A stretch of 64,000 bases of DNA from Tricholoma matsutake (Eukaryota > Basidiomycota > Agaricomycetes > Agaricales > Tricholomataceae): contig AP026550.1 in NCBI GenBank assembly GCA_026075535.2, forward strand, positions 9,300,001 to 9,364,000, written 5' to 3'. Under the pieces are notes generated by a model. That model ran no database searches and was not told the origin of the DNA. It saw only the letters and a program-made list of their open reading frames with translations. The translations under genes were made by a program, and so were the position numbers. Each line of letters begins with the position of its first letter. Position 1 is the first letter of the stretch. This document shows, one piece after another, positions 21,834 through 33,989 of the stretch.

Positions 21834-23685
21834 GAGGTCTTTACACTGCCCCATATGTTCCACGCAGATCTGTGCAGAATTGTGTGGACTCTGCACAGAT
21901 CTGCATGGACTCCGTATAGATTTACATCCCATCTAATGAACAGTTTTAGTTATGCAACAGGGGCAGACAGTCCTCACAGATCCACATGGACTAGCTTGGA
22001 TTCCACACTTTTTACTCGGATTCCACGGATTTTGGCTGTCCGCATCCGAGATCAGACAGCAAGTATGAGCAAGGACCAGCAAGGACAGTCCGCATGCATC
22101 CAAGCAGACCATTTGAGCTTAGCAAAATAATGTCATGAATGGTGTTTGAACTTGGAGCCTCATGGTTAACTAATAAAGTACAGATGCACATTACTGTTAC
22201 ACTATGCAGCCATTATTGTTTGTAGCCATTGATGCAACTACATACGACTGTTTGGCTTTGTATGACAAAGCACACAGCCGTGTCATCAACATTGCCAGCT
22301 CATCACTCACCACCACCACCATCGACGACGACCACGCCGCCACCTCACTCCCTCCCTCCTTCCCTCTCTACCACCACCATCTCCACTCTACCCACATCAC
22401 CTCCACCCACTCCCAGCCCCATTCCACAGCCACGAAGAGCTGCCAACAAGCCGACCAGAAGCAACATGGGCCTAAACGACGCAATTGCATTGTTTGGGCC
22501 ATAGGTAATTTTTTTTATTTGTTTCTTCTTTTTATCAACTAACTAATTGTTGTCTTTGTTTTTTAGGTTCTAATCTACAGGTAACGACGGATGACAACGT
22601 GGGCCCAAATGATGCAATTGCGTCGTTTGGGCCATAGGTAATTTTTATTTATTTGTTTCTTCTTTTTATCAATTAACTAATTGTTTTCTTTGTTTTTTAG
22701 GTTCTAATCTACAGGTAACAACTCCACGGCCACGAAGAGCTGCAAACATGCCGACCAGAAGCAACACGGGCCCAAACGACGCAATTGCATTGTTTGGGCT
22801 GTAGGTAATTTTTTTTTATTCATTTCTTCTTTTTCTCAACTAACCAATTGTTTTCTTTGTTTTTTAGGTTCTAATCTACAGGTAACGATGGACAACAATG
22901 CAGGACGATGCAAACCCCACCAAAACAGATGAAAACGAGCACCAGGGCCCCACCACAACCACCCATGGCAATGGATGACACACCACCCGCCCCCAGCCCC
23001 ATGACACTGACGAAACTGATGCCAACCACAGAACGACACACCACCCACCTCCAGCCTCGCGAGCCACTGCTCATGGGGTGGATGGTGGGTGGAATGATGA
23101 CGAGGGGGATGGGAAACGAGAGGAAAGGGAGATGAAGGGGGAGGGGGAGGGAGACAACGAGGGAGATGGGACAGGAGACGACAGCACACCACCCGCCCCT
23201 AGCCTCACGAGCAACTGCTCATGGGGTGGATTGCGGGTGGAACAATGACAAGGAAGGGTGGTGCATACAGACCAACAGGGAATGGTGAGGGGGGACAAGA
23301 GGGGGCCACAAGGGAGGGCCGACGATGAATGCACCCGCCCCCCTCTTCGGCAGGTGGGCAACTTTTTTTGTATTTAATACTACCAATAAAATGTCCCCCA
23401 TCGTGGGGCATCCTTGTTTTTTTTTGCCATCAACCCATGCCTCAATTCTTCATTTGGGTCACCACATGGTTGGAATCTGTGTGGACTTATGTGGACTCTG
23501 CGCAGACTTATGTGGACTCCACGTGGACTTATGCGGACTTATGCAGACTCCGCATGGACTGGGGTGGAGTCCACGGCGAAAGGGGTGTAATTTTTCATTT
23601 TGGTCACCAGATGGTTGGACTCCACACGGAGTCCACACAGTCCACACGGATCCACGCGGAACATGTGGGGCAGTGTAAATTACTG
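21834..23685. mobile_element. hAT-type element, 1.85 kb, 8-bp TSD
   Basis: The left end reads GAGGTCTTTACACTGCCCC and the reversed right end CAGTAATTTACACTGCCCC. The flanks 21826-21833 and 23686-23693 are both CTAAAAGC. Ends carry GCAGATCTG, GTGGACT and TCCACGCGGA words. The interior is GC-rich with proline/threonine-type open frames on both strands but no transposase, and contains a triplicated unit at about 22430-22890. A non-autonomous element of hAT type by termini and duplication length. Confidence 0.88.
22430..22890 (+). repeat. Three tandem copies of a unit holding an intron-like GT-AG segment
   Basis: The anchor GGGCCCAAACGACGCAATTG (and variants) occurs at 22468, 22601 and 22768. 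Each copy runs on through TTTGGGCC.TAGGTAATTTTT, a T-rich tract, an AACTAA branch-like word, TTTTTTAG, and GTTCTAATCTACAGGTAAC. The copies are 133 and 167 nt apart; the last has an extra 34-nt piece also found before the first copy. Each T-rich segment has GT and AG ends of a 65-nt fungal intron. Confidence 0.8.
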
Positions 23686-23699
23686 CTAAAAGCCTTTGA

Positions 23700-24960
23700 A
23701 AGGTAAGTTTACCTCATGTTTGCCATGGAAGAAATCTCATACACCGAGTTCTAGAAAATCAGGATGTGGGAACAAAAAAGGCTGCAAGGCAAGAAAAGGC
23801 TCTGCAATTGTTTTGGGGAACTTGACCCAACACGTGTACACCAGGCACATGAAATATATTCACAGATCTTCTACAATGAACATTTGAAATCTGAGGTCCT
23901 CACAGAGGTTGAAAGAACAAAGAGCATCATGTTGTGGTAGCAGCCCATGTTTCATGAAAAGCATTTGCTGCAGAGTTAGAGGATGTGTGAGCCATGGTGT
24001 TTGCAAAAGTAGATGAAGAAAAAAGAGCAAAAGAAAAATTGGCTGAGGCAGCAGAGGTGGATGAAGTAGCAATGCAAACCATGCTGACACCCAAAGAGTA
24101 TGCTGAGTAAGTGGTAGAATATGCAAGTGAAGCACCACAAACTTAATTGATGATGCCAGTGGTATTGTACAATTGCCTGAATTGCTGGATGATTTTGTGC
24201 TACAGGCCCACACGCTCACAGGCTGGACATTCACAATCCTGGCAGGTGGTCCTGATCCAGTACAAAATGGTGACATCTGCACAATTGGCTATCATCATGG
24301 GAAGGATTCCATCAGAAATACATTTGGTGTTGCCTATCCAAAATTTTGTGAGATATTGGTACCTTACTCAGCATTCCTTCACAATGTATTCTGTAAGCCT
24401 AAAATTTCAAATGAGAAATGGTAATATTGACATGCCTTCTCCAACTCAAGAGGAACAAGAAAGATGGGCAATCACCAAGCAGACTAGTGCAGAACCTGAG
24501 GGGCAGGCCAACCTGTGCAAGAGCCCAATGCAGTGGTCAACAATTCCAAGACTGGGGACAGCATGGACCAGATTGATCTCCCCAATGATGCCCATGAAGG
24601 GATCATGGTTGGAAGATTCATGCAACTACTTGATGAGTGGTGATAGGGATCCAATATGGCAGGCATGCATAGAGATTTGGTTGCAGCTTGAGAAAGACAT
24701 TGGCTACTATGATGTGTCATCAGTAAGTCGCCTTCTGATAAATGTGGAGAGAAGCTCACCCCACCAAAGGCTCATTTATCTGAAGCGAAACTGCACCCTG
24801 GTGAGCTCAGCCATTGGTTACAGACCCATAAATTCAACACAATCCCTGACCTCAATGTGTTTCCCACATTTGCAAGCCAGTGGATTGCATTGGGGAATGG
24901 CTTGCAGCCAAAATGGAGGCAGGCAATGCAAAGTGGAAGCCTACCACTTTTGATTGGGCC
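23700..24960 (+). pseudogene. Uncharacterised Agaricomycete protein family (GW.FT.L.GGP type), decayed
   Basis: Plus-strand pieces, with three in-frame stops between them: VDEEKRAKEKLAEAAEVDEV (about 24011-24070), LPELLDDFV, LTGWTFTILAGGPDPVQNGD, IGYHHGK and TFGVAYP (24173-24395), then a GTAAGC intron start at 24391. These match, from memory, a large family of hypothetical mushroom proteins in which a charged coiled segment precedes a TGW.FT.L.GGP core. Function unknown; the family is not a known transposase. Downstream frames to about 24950 may be its C-terminal exons. Confidence 0.5.
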
Positions 24961-26472
24961 ACATGAATCCTGCCTGCTACCAAGCCTCTGAAAGGGAGGT
25001 CCAAATGGGATTGTCACTGTCTTGATTGGCTTGAAGTGGTGGAGGGCTGCCAAGAATCAAAATTGGACAGCAGCAGTGAAGGATGTGAGATCCTGTTTGG
25101 AGCGATGCTTAGTGGGTCAGAAATGCCCAAGGGAGAAAAGGCAGAAGGGAGAGTAGCAATCAGTAATGAGGGGAATGAGGAGAACCAGGATGATTGCTAT
25201 CTTCTCACACACATTCTCATGGTTGGTTGAAAGTAACAGGTATTTATCATGGCTAGGTAAAGGATCAGATCATTACCTAGGGCAACCAATCCATATGAGG
25301 TACCCAACATATGTTTTCTGAGGCTATCAAATATATGTTATTCACAAATTTTATAGGAGGGATCACCATGTCAGAATCTGCAATGATGGAAGAAGCGAAG
25401 AACCCAAGAGTGACAGAAGGGGAAGAAGCCTAGAAACAAAAGAAGGAAACAAACAAAGGAAGAACAAACAAGTGTGTGATGGAGAACCTCATCTGGAAAC
25501 AAACAAGCAAAGCAATGGTCAATTGAGCCAAACATGCCAAACATTCCATGCAAGAGCAGTGTGCCCCACCCCATGATATATCACCATTGTGCATGCTATC
25601 CTCCACAGATAATGTATCATGTTGTGGTGCTAACAAGCTTGGCCTTGTATATCAAGTGACAGTATAGCCTGCTCTATGCAGAAATGGTGCTGTAGGTGAA
25701 AAGCTCCACTCAGGAATCCATACCCACTGCAGTGGGCCTGGGCCATGTCAATAAATACACCATATTGTCAGGTGATGGAAAATGTGAGTAAGCATCGTGA
25801 GGGCTCAATTTTTGGATTGGTCATATGTGTACATCATTCTTAGAAAACAATGGAAGGGGGTTCACGGAAGCAGGCAGGATCACAAAGGTTTGTAGTATGA
25901 TGTGTGTGCTTTCAAATAAATGTAAGTTGGGCAAGTGCCACTCCAACCTTTCTACATACCTTCACCCTGCTGGAGGCATGAAACCATTAGGAGCCCCCAA
26001 TTTGTAAATTTATTGATTGGGTGGAGCTCTGGGATAGTTTCCTCTTAATTTTTCAGTCATTTTAAGACTCATGCACTGGCTGCAGTGGCCATGGCTGGGA
26101 ACCTTGCCAATATTCAAGTTCTTTTTTTTTTCTCCTCCCGGCCTAGGCATAATTCAACTGCTAAGTCTCTCTCTGCCTTGGAACAGATCTTAGTGTTGCC
26201 CTCCATGCTGTTTTGATGAATGTACTTTGACCTGCTGATATATTTAGTCCTCTCATCCCAAACTAGGTGTGGTCTTGCATTATGGGCAACTTCAGTTGGA
26301 TTCTGACTTGGCACATCATCAACCTCCGGCAAGTTTCCCATTTTGTTACTTATATGACACACCCTTATGATATCAACTTAGGTCCCTATTACTTATTCAT
26401 GAGGGAACCACACGCATGGTGCAACAGAGTATATTCTTGCATTGGCAGGGTAACTGGAAATGTGAGCTAGAA
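24961..26472. other. No gene assigned
   Basis: Mixed short frames. A minus frame at 26114-26362 (MGNLPEVDDVPSQNP, then a Lys/Glu-rich end) lies just past the copia LTR on its 3' side. No motif recognised. Confidence 0.4.
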
Positions 26473-26742
26473 TGTAGAAGATAATAATGTAGTAACCTCA
26501 GTGGTGGCCAAACACTAATGTATTGAGTATTACCTAGAAGATAATAATGTAGTACTACTACAAAGTAAGTAAAGAATATAAAGAAGTAAAGAATGGGATT
26601 TACACCTCAGTGGTGGTCAAACACTGAGGTGTCGAGATGTAACTATGGGTGTTTTACATAGTAGCGAGAATAGGGGTAAGTAATAAATGAGTGATAGGAG
26701 AAAGTAAAAGTAATAATAAATAAATATAGTACCATGATGACA
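26473..26742 (-). repeat. Copia element 1: 3' LTR region with intron and adjoining spliced copy
   Basis: On the minus strand a polypurine tract (AAGGGGGAG, 26743-26751) precedes TGTCATCATGG at 26742. The LTR contains a hairpin CACCTCAGTG...CACTGAGGTG (26604-26632), a 49-nt GT-AG segment (26555-26603, GTAAAT...TAG) and an exon-like end, reaching CAATACA at 26519. Next to it, 26473-26518 repeats hairpin half and exon end but lacks exactly the 49 nt. Whether the true LTR border is 26519 or 26473 (both end in CA) cannot be told without the 5' LTR. Confidence 0.75.
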
Positions 26743-28357
26743 CTCCCCCTTGAGATAGACGTGAGATTAGAGGACTCCGAGAAGACTGCAGAACTTCTCA
26801 AATTTAAATCAGGCAAGCAATTTCATGAAGGTATCAGCGATCATATCATTGGTAGGACAATATTGTACCTCGATGTGACCATGAGAAACAGTTTGTTGAA
26901 TGAAGTGGAAGTGGACATCAATGTGTTTGGTGCGACTGTGGAAAGTGGAATGTTTCCAGAGGTGGATGGCACCTTGGTTATCACAGAAAAGAGTAGTAGG
27001 TACTGAAAAAGAAAAGATAGAAGAAAATTCAGTAAGTAACTTATGAATCCAAATAATATCTTTTGATGAATGAGTAAGAGCGACATATTCGGCCTCTGTG
27101 CTGGAAAGGGTGACAATTGGTTGTTTCTTTGAACTCCAAGAAACAGTGCTGTTCCCCATGAAAAAGGCAAATCCAGAAATAGAATGGCAATAAATCTGAG
27201 AAGCCCAGTCCATGTCAGAGTATCCCGAGATAGCCAAGTGAGAGCCACAGAGAACAAGTTTGAGATTTTTAGTGCCAGATAGGTAGCGGAAGACTTGGGT
27301 TACTGTTTGGAGATGAGTGGCACAGGGTGTTTTGAGATATTGGGATAAAGTGGAGACAGCAAAGGCTATATCCAGGCACGTCATGATGGTAGCATACATT
27401 AGGCAACCAATCATCTTGTGGTACTTGGTTTTCTCAGTGGGTGTGAGCAGAGTGGCTGAAATGTGATGCGAATTGGGTGTAAGATCGAGACTGACTTCCA
27501 TGGGTGTCACAGCAGCGTGGGCATTCTTGAGTCCAAAATGATGGAGTATCTGCTCAATTTAAGCTTGTTGCCCTAGAGTAATTGTGCTGGTAGCCAAGTT
27601 ATGAGATACACTGATTCCGAGTAACCAATTGATTGGGCCAAGGTCAGAGATCTCAAATTTCACTGATAATTGTGTTGATTAAAAGGTTAGCAGAGTCAGC
27701 AGAGTCGGCAATGATTGTAAAATTGTTGGTGGTGGCAGGGACAATGGTGTATTTATCACCACTAAGTTTATAGAAGACAGCTTCATCTGTGATTGAGACC
27801 AAATACTCGAGGTTGGTGAAGAATTTATTTACTTCTGTATACCAATCATGAGCCCTTTGCTTCGACCCATAAACAGAAACATTCCATTTACTGACAACGT
27901 TTGATTTGTTTTGGAGTTTGGGGGGTAATTTGCAGAATAAGTCATACTTGGGAGGAAGTTCCAAATAAATGATCAAATCATCCAGTAAACACGAATTAAG
28001 ATACACATTTTTCACATCACAATGATGGACTGCAGCACCCTTTTGAGCTGCAAAAGCTAGAAGACTTTGGAGTGTGGGTGCACGAACTGTTGGAGCAAAT
28101 GTTTCAGTGTAATTGATGCCAAATCATTGTTTATACCCTTTAACTACGAGACAGGCCCTATAGCGGACAATATCTCCAGCATCATTATGTTTGCGGTGGA
28201 ACATATAGTGGCTGGAGATGATGTTTGCATTGCACAGTGCAATAACAGGAGCCCACACATTTACTTTCTCTATTTGGGTATGTTCTGTATTGATCATGTC
28301 AGACCATGCTGTGCTTTCATCGCCACTAAGGCTCCAACCATATAGTTTGTTTACCAT
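26743..28357 (-). pseudogene. Ty1/copia Pol remnant 1 (RT and RNase H)
   Basis: Minus strand. The RT part (28357-27655) includes YRACLVVKGYKQ, YTETFAP and an L.LPPK segment, then TTNNFTIIADS where this family has an Asp-Asp pair. The RNase H part (27510-26809) is open: YHKMIGCLMYATI, DIAFAVSTLSQYL, YSDMDWA, GFAFFMGNSTVSWSSKKQ, LSSTEAEYVAL, FCDNQGAI and RTKHIDV.FHF. Gag, protease and integrase are missing beyond 28357. TGA replaces a codon after GYKQ, and frames shift near 27560. Inactive. Confidence 0.88.
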
Positions 28358-28445
28358 TTACAAACAGTATCTACCCTTTACCATTTATGTTTGATTTCAA
28401 TCAATGAGGTATTTTCAAACAAACAGTAAACAAACAGTATCAAAG
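28333..28445. repeat. TTTGTTTAC repeat block at copia breakpoint
   Basis: TTTGTTTACCATTTACAAACAG at the left and AAACAAACAGTAAACAAACAG at the right form clustered direct and inverted copies of GTTTGTTTAC. It lies exactly where copia homology stops, so it may be the end of an inserted MITE. Boundaries and duplication not found. Confidence 0.4.
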
Positions 28446-28756
28446 GGTATATAGGTGGCAGTTCGGCCCAGGAGGGAGCAAGTGCCAAAAGAACTTTGAA
28501 GTGAGCATGCTGTTTATGGGAGTACCGACACCTCGAGGCCTGCATCGGGAACCTGCCTTTTATGGCATGCTTCAAAGTGTCAAAACTCAATTTTTTCAGG
28601 AACTATACATTTCTGCCCACTGTTGCAAGGACTACTAGGATGCTATATCTCCATGTGCTTTGAAAAGAATAAATTGCTTTTGATGCTGCCCTAAATTGCT
28701 ACTAGCTAGTATAGATATCAGAAATCCCTGCATCTTTTCTGAGTCTCTCGTTAGAC

Positions 28757-30906
28757 ATGTCTACTCCTCGGACAATTTCAGAGCTTATCACAAACCTTGT
28801 CTCCCTTACTGAGAGCCTTCTGGCCTCCATTCCAAATGCTTTGCACGATGGGAAAATCAATCATGTCCTCATGACTGTGGAGGGTGAGGAATTCTTTGAA
28901 ACCTTCAATCGACGCTTTGATATCCTTTTCGGGGAACACTGTTGGGGTGAGAATGGTCGCTTGGTCCACATTCAACATGGGAAGTATGGCATGGATGCAG
29001 TATGCAAATATTTAAAGACAATGACATGGGAGGGTTTTCTGCTTGACATTGTGAAGATAAAGCTTGACCGCATAGTTGCTGAGGTGGTTTACCTTGTGTA
29101 TGTTATACTCCTCTGAATTCCAAAGTTTCTAACAAATTGCCATAGCTCGAATGCCCCAGATGATGCACCAACAAATGTGTCAAATGACGCATTGAACAAC
29201 CAGTTAGCACTAACATGACACATCAATCTAGTAGTTAATAACCCCAAGAAGTCTCAGCCATCACACACATCCAAAGATAAATGGGGAAATGTTGAAACAT
29301 CATGCGTAAACAAGCCAGCCCCAGTCAAAGCAAAGAAAATGAAAGAGAAGCCCACAAAGCTTGTTGATCTCTTGGATGGTTTGTTTTGTATCACAATCTT
29401 CTCATGTTTGACTGACTGACAAGTATTTGTATCAAGGAGAGCTCCTCAAAGATGATAAAGACAATTCTGAAGACACAAGTTATAAGCCACCATGTCAACA
29501 GCACCAGTTGTCAGAGGAGTCCACAGAGTCATACACAATTGGAGATGATGGCTTGGATATAGTTGAAAACTCTCCCGTTCAGGTGCATAGCTGAATGTGT
29601 TGATTTGATCTGTTAATGTGCTAATCGGTGGCATGTGCCACATTCTCCAGAACAGGAAATGTAAAGTGGTTATTAGTTCAGATGAATCCAATGAAGATGG
29701 ACCTAAGCCAGTAAGTGCCATGAGAGACTGTTCATCATAGCCATCTCATAAGCATCAGGATCAGAAGAAGAAGAAGCAGAAGAAGAAGAAAAAGCAAAAT
29801 CAGCATTGACATCTTCCAAGGGAAGTGAAATCCATGTTGTTGATGATTTGGAGACATTGGAGGAGGACATGCCAGGGCAAATAACTAATCATCGGGGCCC
29901 AGTCAATTCCAATTGCAAGCAATTCAGTGATCCCATCCCTGTTACAATCAAAGGTCAAAAACAATGGGAGATGAAATGTAAACACTGCTCAACGTGAGTA
30001 CTAAAAACAGATCCAATAAATATGCATCATTGACAGAGTTTGTTAGCTCACTTACATTCAAGCGCACAGTCAGCAGAGAAAAATTCTTCAATGATGAACC
30101 ATGCAAACCTCCCTTGGGTAATCTTGCAACTCACATGCGTGATAAACATCTGAATGTGGGCTCTGAGCCACCTGTCAACAATGGCATTGGTGCAACTGGC
30201 ATGTCACAGGGTGTTTCTGCAGCAACTGCGAAGATCATGGAGGACTTCCTCAAAGACGGCGTACTCAATCCTGCTCTTATACCCATGCAGAAAGGATTTC
30301 ACCATGTTTTTGCAGTGTGGATACTTGAAGATGACCTTGCATTCACCATGGGCAAGACTAATGGGACACATTGCCTCTTCCGCTATATGCAGTCATGGTT
30401 CACATTGCCATCTGACACTACAGTTCATAACACCCTGCACACAATCTTTTCGGACCTTTACAATGTAATGAGAAAGGAGATCTCGGTGTGTTGTTTTCCT
30501 ACCAATTATGAATTGCCACTCACCGTCTCAATACAGAATGTCAAAAGCAAGATTGCTTGCTCAACCGATATATGGACTACTCGCTCAATGATGTAATCTT
30601 TCATGGGTACAATTGCAAGTTAGGTCACTGAGGACTGGGAGCTTGTCGAGCATGTGATTGGTTTTGAACCTATCAGTGACAAAGAACATGAAGGTGAGTA
30701 TGCAGCAAAGGCATTCATAAAGACACTATCAGATATGAAGGTATTAGACAAGATAAGTTGATTTCATGTGCACATACCATGATCTCAGTACTTACCCCCC
30801 ATCACCTCATAGCAACACTCTTGACAATGCCGCTTATAATGATGTTTTCATCTTAATGTTATCACAACTTCTCATTGAGAAGTTTGATATCCAGTATGTT
30901 CCCAAG
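28757..30906 (+). pseudogene. hAT transposase with BED zinc finger, truncated by insertion
   Basis: Starts at ATG 28757 with a 110-residue N-terminal domain (EFFETFNRRFDILFGE, GKYGMDAVCKYLK), then Lys/Ser-rich linkers (29150-29800), IPVTIKGQKQWEMKCKHC and LATHMRDKH forming a BED-type Cys2-His2 finger, IMEDFL..G.LNPALIP.QKGFH.VFA.WILEDDL, HCLFRYMQSWF.LP, CSTDIWTTRSM, ITEDWELVE-like and DKEHEGEYAAKAF, DNAAYNDV, and LLIEKFDIQ. The transposase should continue for several hundred residues, but at 30907 a CACTG-ended repeat cluster begins. Introns near 29100, 29400-29440 and 29580-29650 are suggested by frame changes. TAG and TGA codons interrupt the rest. Confidence 0.85.
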
Positions 30907-31479
30907 CACTGGGTGCAGGGCACAATACCCCTGATGGGGTATTATGTAAGTATCTTGGAAGTATTCCTAATACTGTCAAGATACTAGCCCAGAAGTATGT
31001 TGCAAGTATTCTGATTGTTGATTACCATACCTCCACATTAGTAACTTGTACATATTGTAACTGTATTCTGAATGTCTTGGCTGAAAAATAATACAATATT
31101 TCCTCCCTACTATCACAATAATATTAAGATACTTCTAATGGAGTATTGAAGTGAAAGATCAAAATATTTTTCAAGTACTGAGAAGGCAGTAACTTGGTGG
31201 TATTGAGGTAATTTCTTCAGTACTACCAAGACACTATCTACAATACTATCAAGGTGATATCACAATACTCTGCTTGGGATATGTTAGCCTCTGTGTCAGT
31301 ATGTTTGAAATATCATGGAAGTACACAAACAAAAAGAGTAGTCATACACCCCATACCTTCACCATACTAAAGCCAGGGAATATTGGAAGTATTGAAGTGT
31401 TGTTTATTCAATACTGTCAAACTACTCTATGGGAAGTATATAAGAAGAAATTTGATAAATTGGGAAAGTATTATTAGCA

Positions 31480-32270
31480 GATGTCTGCACATGCAGGTCT
31501 GCTGTTGCAAGTATCTACTTCCATGTCTGAGCACCTACATGTTCACTGGCAGGTATCTACTCAGGTACTCACTTGCACATCCAAGTTGTATGTCCAAGTA
31601 CTTACTCAAGTACTTACTGGCACCTATTTGAGTACTGACTAGTACTTGCCAGTGCATATCCAAGTACTCACTCAAGTATCAACTGGAACCTATTCAAGTT
31701 TGAGTACTTACTTGTATATCCAAGTACCTACTTGACTGTCCAGGTATCTACTCAGGTACTTACATTCATCCAAGATGTATGTCCGAGTACTTACTCAAGT
31801 ACCTACTTGCACCTATTTGAGTACTCACTTGCATATCCAAGTACTTACTCAAGTACCTGCTGGTACCTATTTGAGTACTTATTTTTATGTCCAAGTACCT
31901 ACCAGTGGTTATTTGAGTATTTACTTGTATGTCCAAGCAGTGCCTACTAGTATCTACTTGAGTACTTACTTGTATATCCAAGTACCTACTTGATATCTAC
32001 TTGTGTGTCCAGGTATGTACTCAAGTATCACTTGCACATCCAAGTTGTACATCCAAGTACTTACTCAGGTACCTGGTACTGGCACCTATTGGAGTACTTA
32101 CCTGCACATCCTGGTACTTATTCAAGTACCTACTGGTACTTACTCAAGTACCTACTGTTTTGAGTCCTTACTTGTATATCCAAGTACCTACTTGATATCT
32201 ACTTGTGTGTCCAGGTATGTACTCAAGTACCACTTGCACACACAAGTTGTACATCCAAGTACTTACTCAG
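31480..32270. repeat. AGTACTTACT-type satellite
   Basis: Irregular tandem array of phrases such as CAAGTACTTACTCAAGTACC, TATTTGAGTACTTAC and TATCCAAGTACCTACTTG. Because AGTACT is a palindrome, both strands give long stop-free Tyr/Leu/Ser/Thr/Val-Gln repeat frames; these are not genes. A piece (GGTACTGGCACCTATTGGAG) recurs beyond the MITE at 32812-32831. Confidence 0.8.
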
Positions 32271-32276
32271 GTACCT

Positions 32277-32804
32277 CACTGGGTGCAAGGCACAATACTG
32301 CCTGAGAGGTACTGTGAAAGTATCCTGACAGTATTCCTAATATTGTCAACATACTTCACTAGAAGTATTTTGACAGTATTGTACTATATTTTGATAGTGC
32401 TGAACACTGGGTGCAAGGCACAATACTGCCTGAGAAGTACTGTGAAAGTATATTGACAGTATTCCTAATATTGTCAACATACTTCACTAGAGGTATTTTG
32501 ACAGTATTGTACTATATTTTGATAGTACTGAAGGTACTAAAGTAGTATTCTAGATTGGTATGCATACTGGCAAAATATCCCTTGGTGAGTATGGTGGCAG
32601 TATTAGGAGTACATCCAGAATACTGACATCATACCTTCTCAGAAGTATCTTACTATGCAGCCAGTGTGAAGGTACTGAAGTAGTATTCTAGATTGGTATG
32701 CATACTGGCAAAATATCCCTTGGTGAGTATGGTGGCAGGATTAGGAGTACTTCCAGAATACTGACATCATACCTTCTCAGAAGTATCTTGCTGTGCAGCC
32801 AGTG
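32277..32804. repeat. Self-nested CACTG MITE (L-L-R-R)
   Basis: A 128-nt left half occurs twice in a row (32277-32404, 32405-32532) and is followed by a 137-nt right half twice in a row (32533-32666, 32667-32804). This order is what results when one MITE copy (32405-32666) inserts into the middle of another. The base pairs TGAA before 32405 and after 32666 are duplicated, giving a 4-bp (or CTGAA-type) target duplication. Confidence 0.8.
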
Positions 32805-32859
32805 CCTAGTACTGGCACCTATTGGAGTACTCACCTGCACATCCTGGTACTTACTCATA

Positions 32860-33989
32860 CAGTTCTAAGCATCCGATCAACCTTCTAAAACAATCTAAGT
32901 CTCTACAAGTTTTCTTGATTGACAAGAAACCTCTGTGATCATTGCGTCCTTGATCCTCCTTTGATCCTCTTGTCGCTAGCACTAGTAACCAGTTCAACAC
33001 TTTATAGCCATTGGCTACACCCTTCGTATACTATCGACCTATCAAAAGGTCCTCAGAATCTGCACATCGACCATTGACAATAATCATTGTTCGCTGTTGA
33101 TCTCGTTGATCGTCCTCGATATCAATCGATACTCGATCAGACTGCGCCAAACACCTTTGGTTCCTATAGCACTACCTTCATGACTAGTATCTTCCCATCG
33201 GTTGGACCACGAACATTCGGAACGACTTGCACCCTTCCTCTGACTCGTCGCAAATATCATTGGTTGCCTCATTGGCTGTTTTTGTGGTTTTCCCAGGTTG
33301 AGTATCATCAACGTCCATTCTCAAAGGTTAATGATGCTCTTTTGATGATCTTTCTCTAATTGAATAAGCTTTGATTGTTTCTCTGAACCAGTTCACCCAT
33401 TTGATGGCACCCATCAAAGTGCAACCAAGTAGAGTAACAAACAAGAAGTTATCATAACTTCCTGTACATTGAGCGACATTCACGAAAGACTGTAAATGAG
33501 CCAAGCGAAGGGGAAGTTTCCTCATGACAGGATCTGCCCATGCTTTCTTTGAGCCTCAAATGGTGGAGCTCATAGGTCCCCTAATCGCACTCTCACTGTC
33601 TTATACCTGGCATCTGCTAGCCCATAGCACCAAGGCACAGACCATGCAAAAAGGGGGAGGATTTGAGCTAGGCTTGGTGCGAATAGCAGAGCTAGGCTTG
33701 GTGCGAATAGCAGAGCTAGTCGTGTGATTGTGAGGTGGCGCAGAGGCCTACAAAAATGCTCCTTACCCTTGGAACCCACTTTTATGACAACCCATCAGTT
33801 CTAAACTTGGTAATTAGTGCACAGACCATCCCCAGACATATATAAACCCCCCCAAACATCGCTTTTTTGATCCCCCGGGCTTGTCCCCTTCTATGTACTT
33901 GTTAGTAAGTCAGTTATTAGTATATAACTTTCATTAGATAGTGTTTGTAGTATGTGATACTAGTTGTAATAGTAAATTAGTATATTGTA
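32860..33989. other. Unassigned DNA with a shared leader-like segment
   Basis: Sequence from 32860 is Tyr/Pro-poor, CpG-bearing and reads like a retroelement leader. CCCAGGTTGAGTATCATCAAC (33293-33313) recurs beside the LTR-like block at 17174-17190. A minus frame 33328-33525 (MRKLPLRLAHLQSFVNV...) is protein-like but unrecognised. Two 24-nt copies of GAGCTAGGCTTGGTGCGAAT lie in tandem at 33665-33712. Confidence 0.4.

Larger units (their letters stand above)
30907..32804. mobile_element. CACTA-like MITE and satellite cluster
   Basis: Left ends CACTGGGTGCA.GGCACAATAC occur at 30907, 32277 and 32405; right ends, reversed CACTGGCTGCA...AAGATAC or TAAGATAC, lie at 32666 and 32804. CACTG/CACTA termini are typical of the EnSpm/CMC superfamily. 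Between 31480 and 32270 is an irregular satellite built on (A)AGTACYTACT words. No transposase is present. The cluster interrupts the hAT transposase after LLIEKFDIQ; no right-hand piece of that gene was found past it. Confidence 0.7.

Noticed and set aside
31766..32305. Overlapping 64-100 codon frames on both strands
   Set aside because: They are translations of the AGTACT-word satellite and appear on both strands with similar peptides, so they are not genes.
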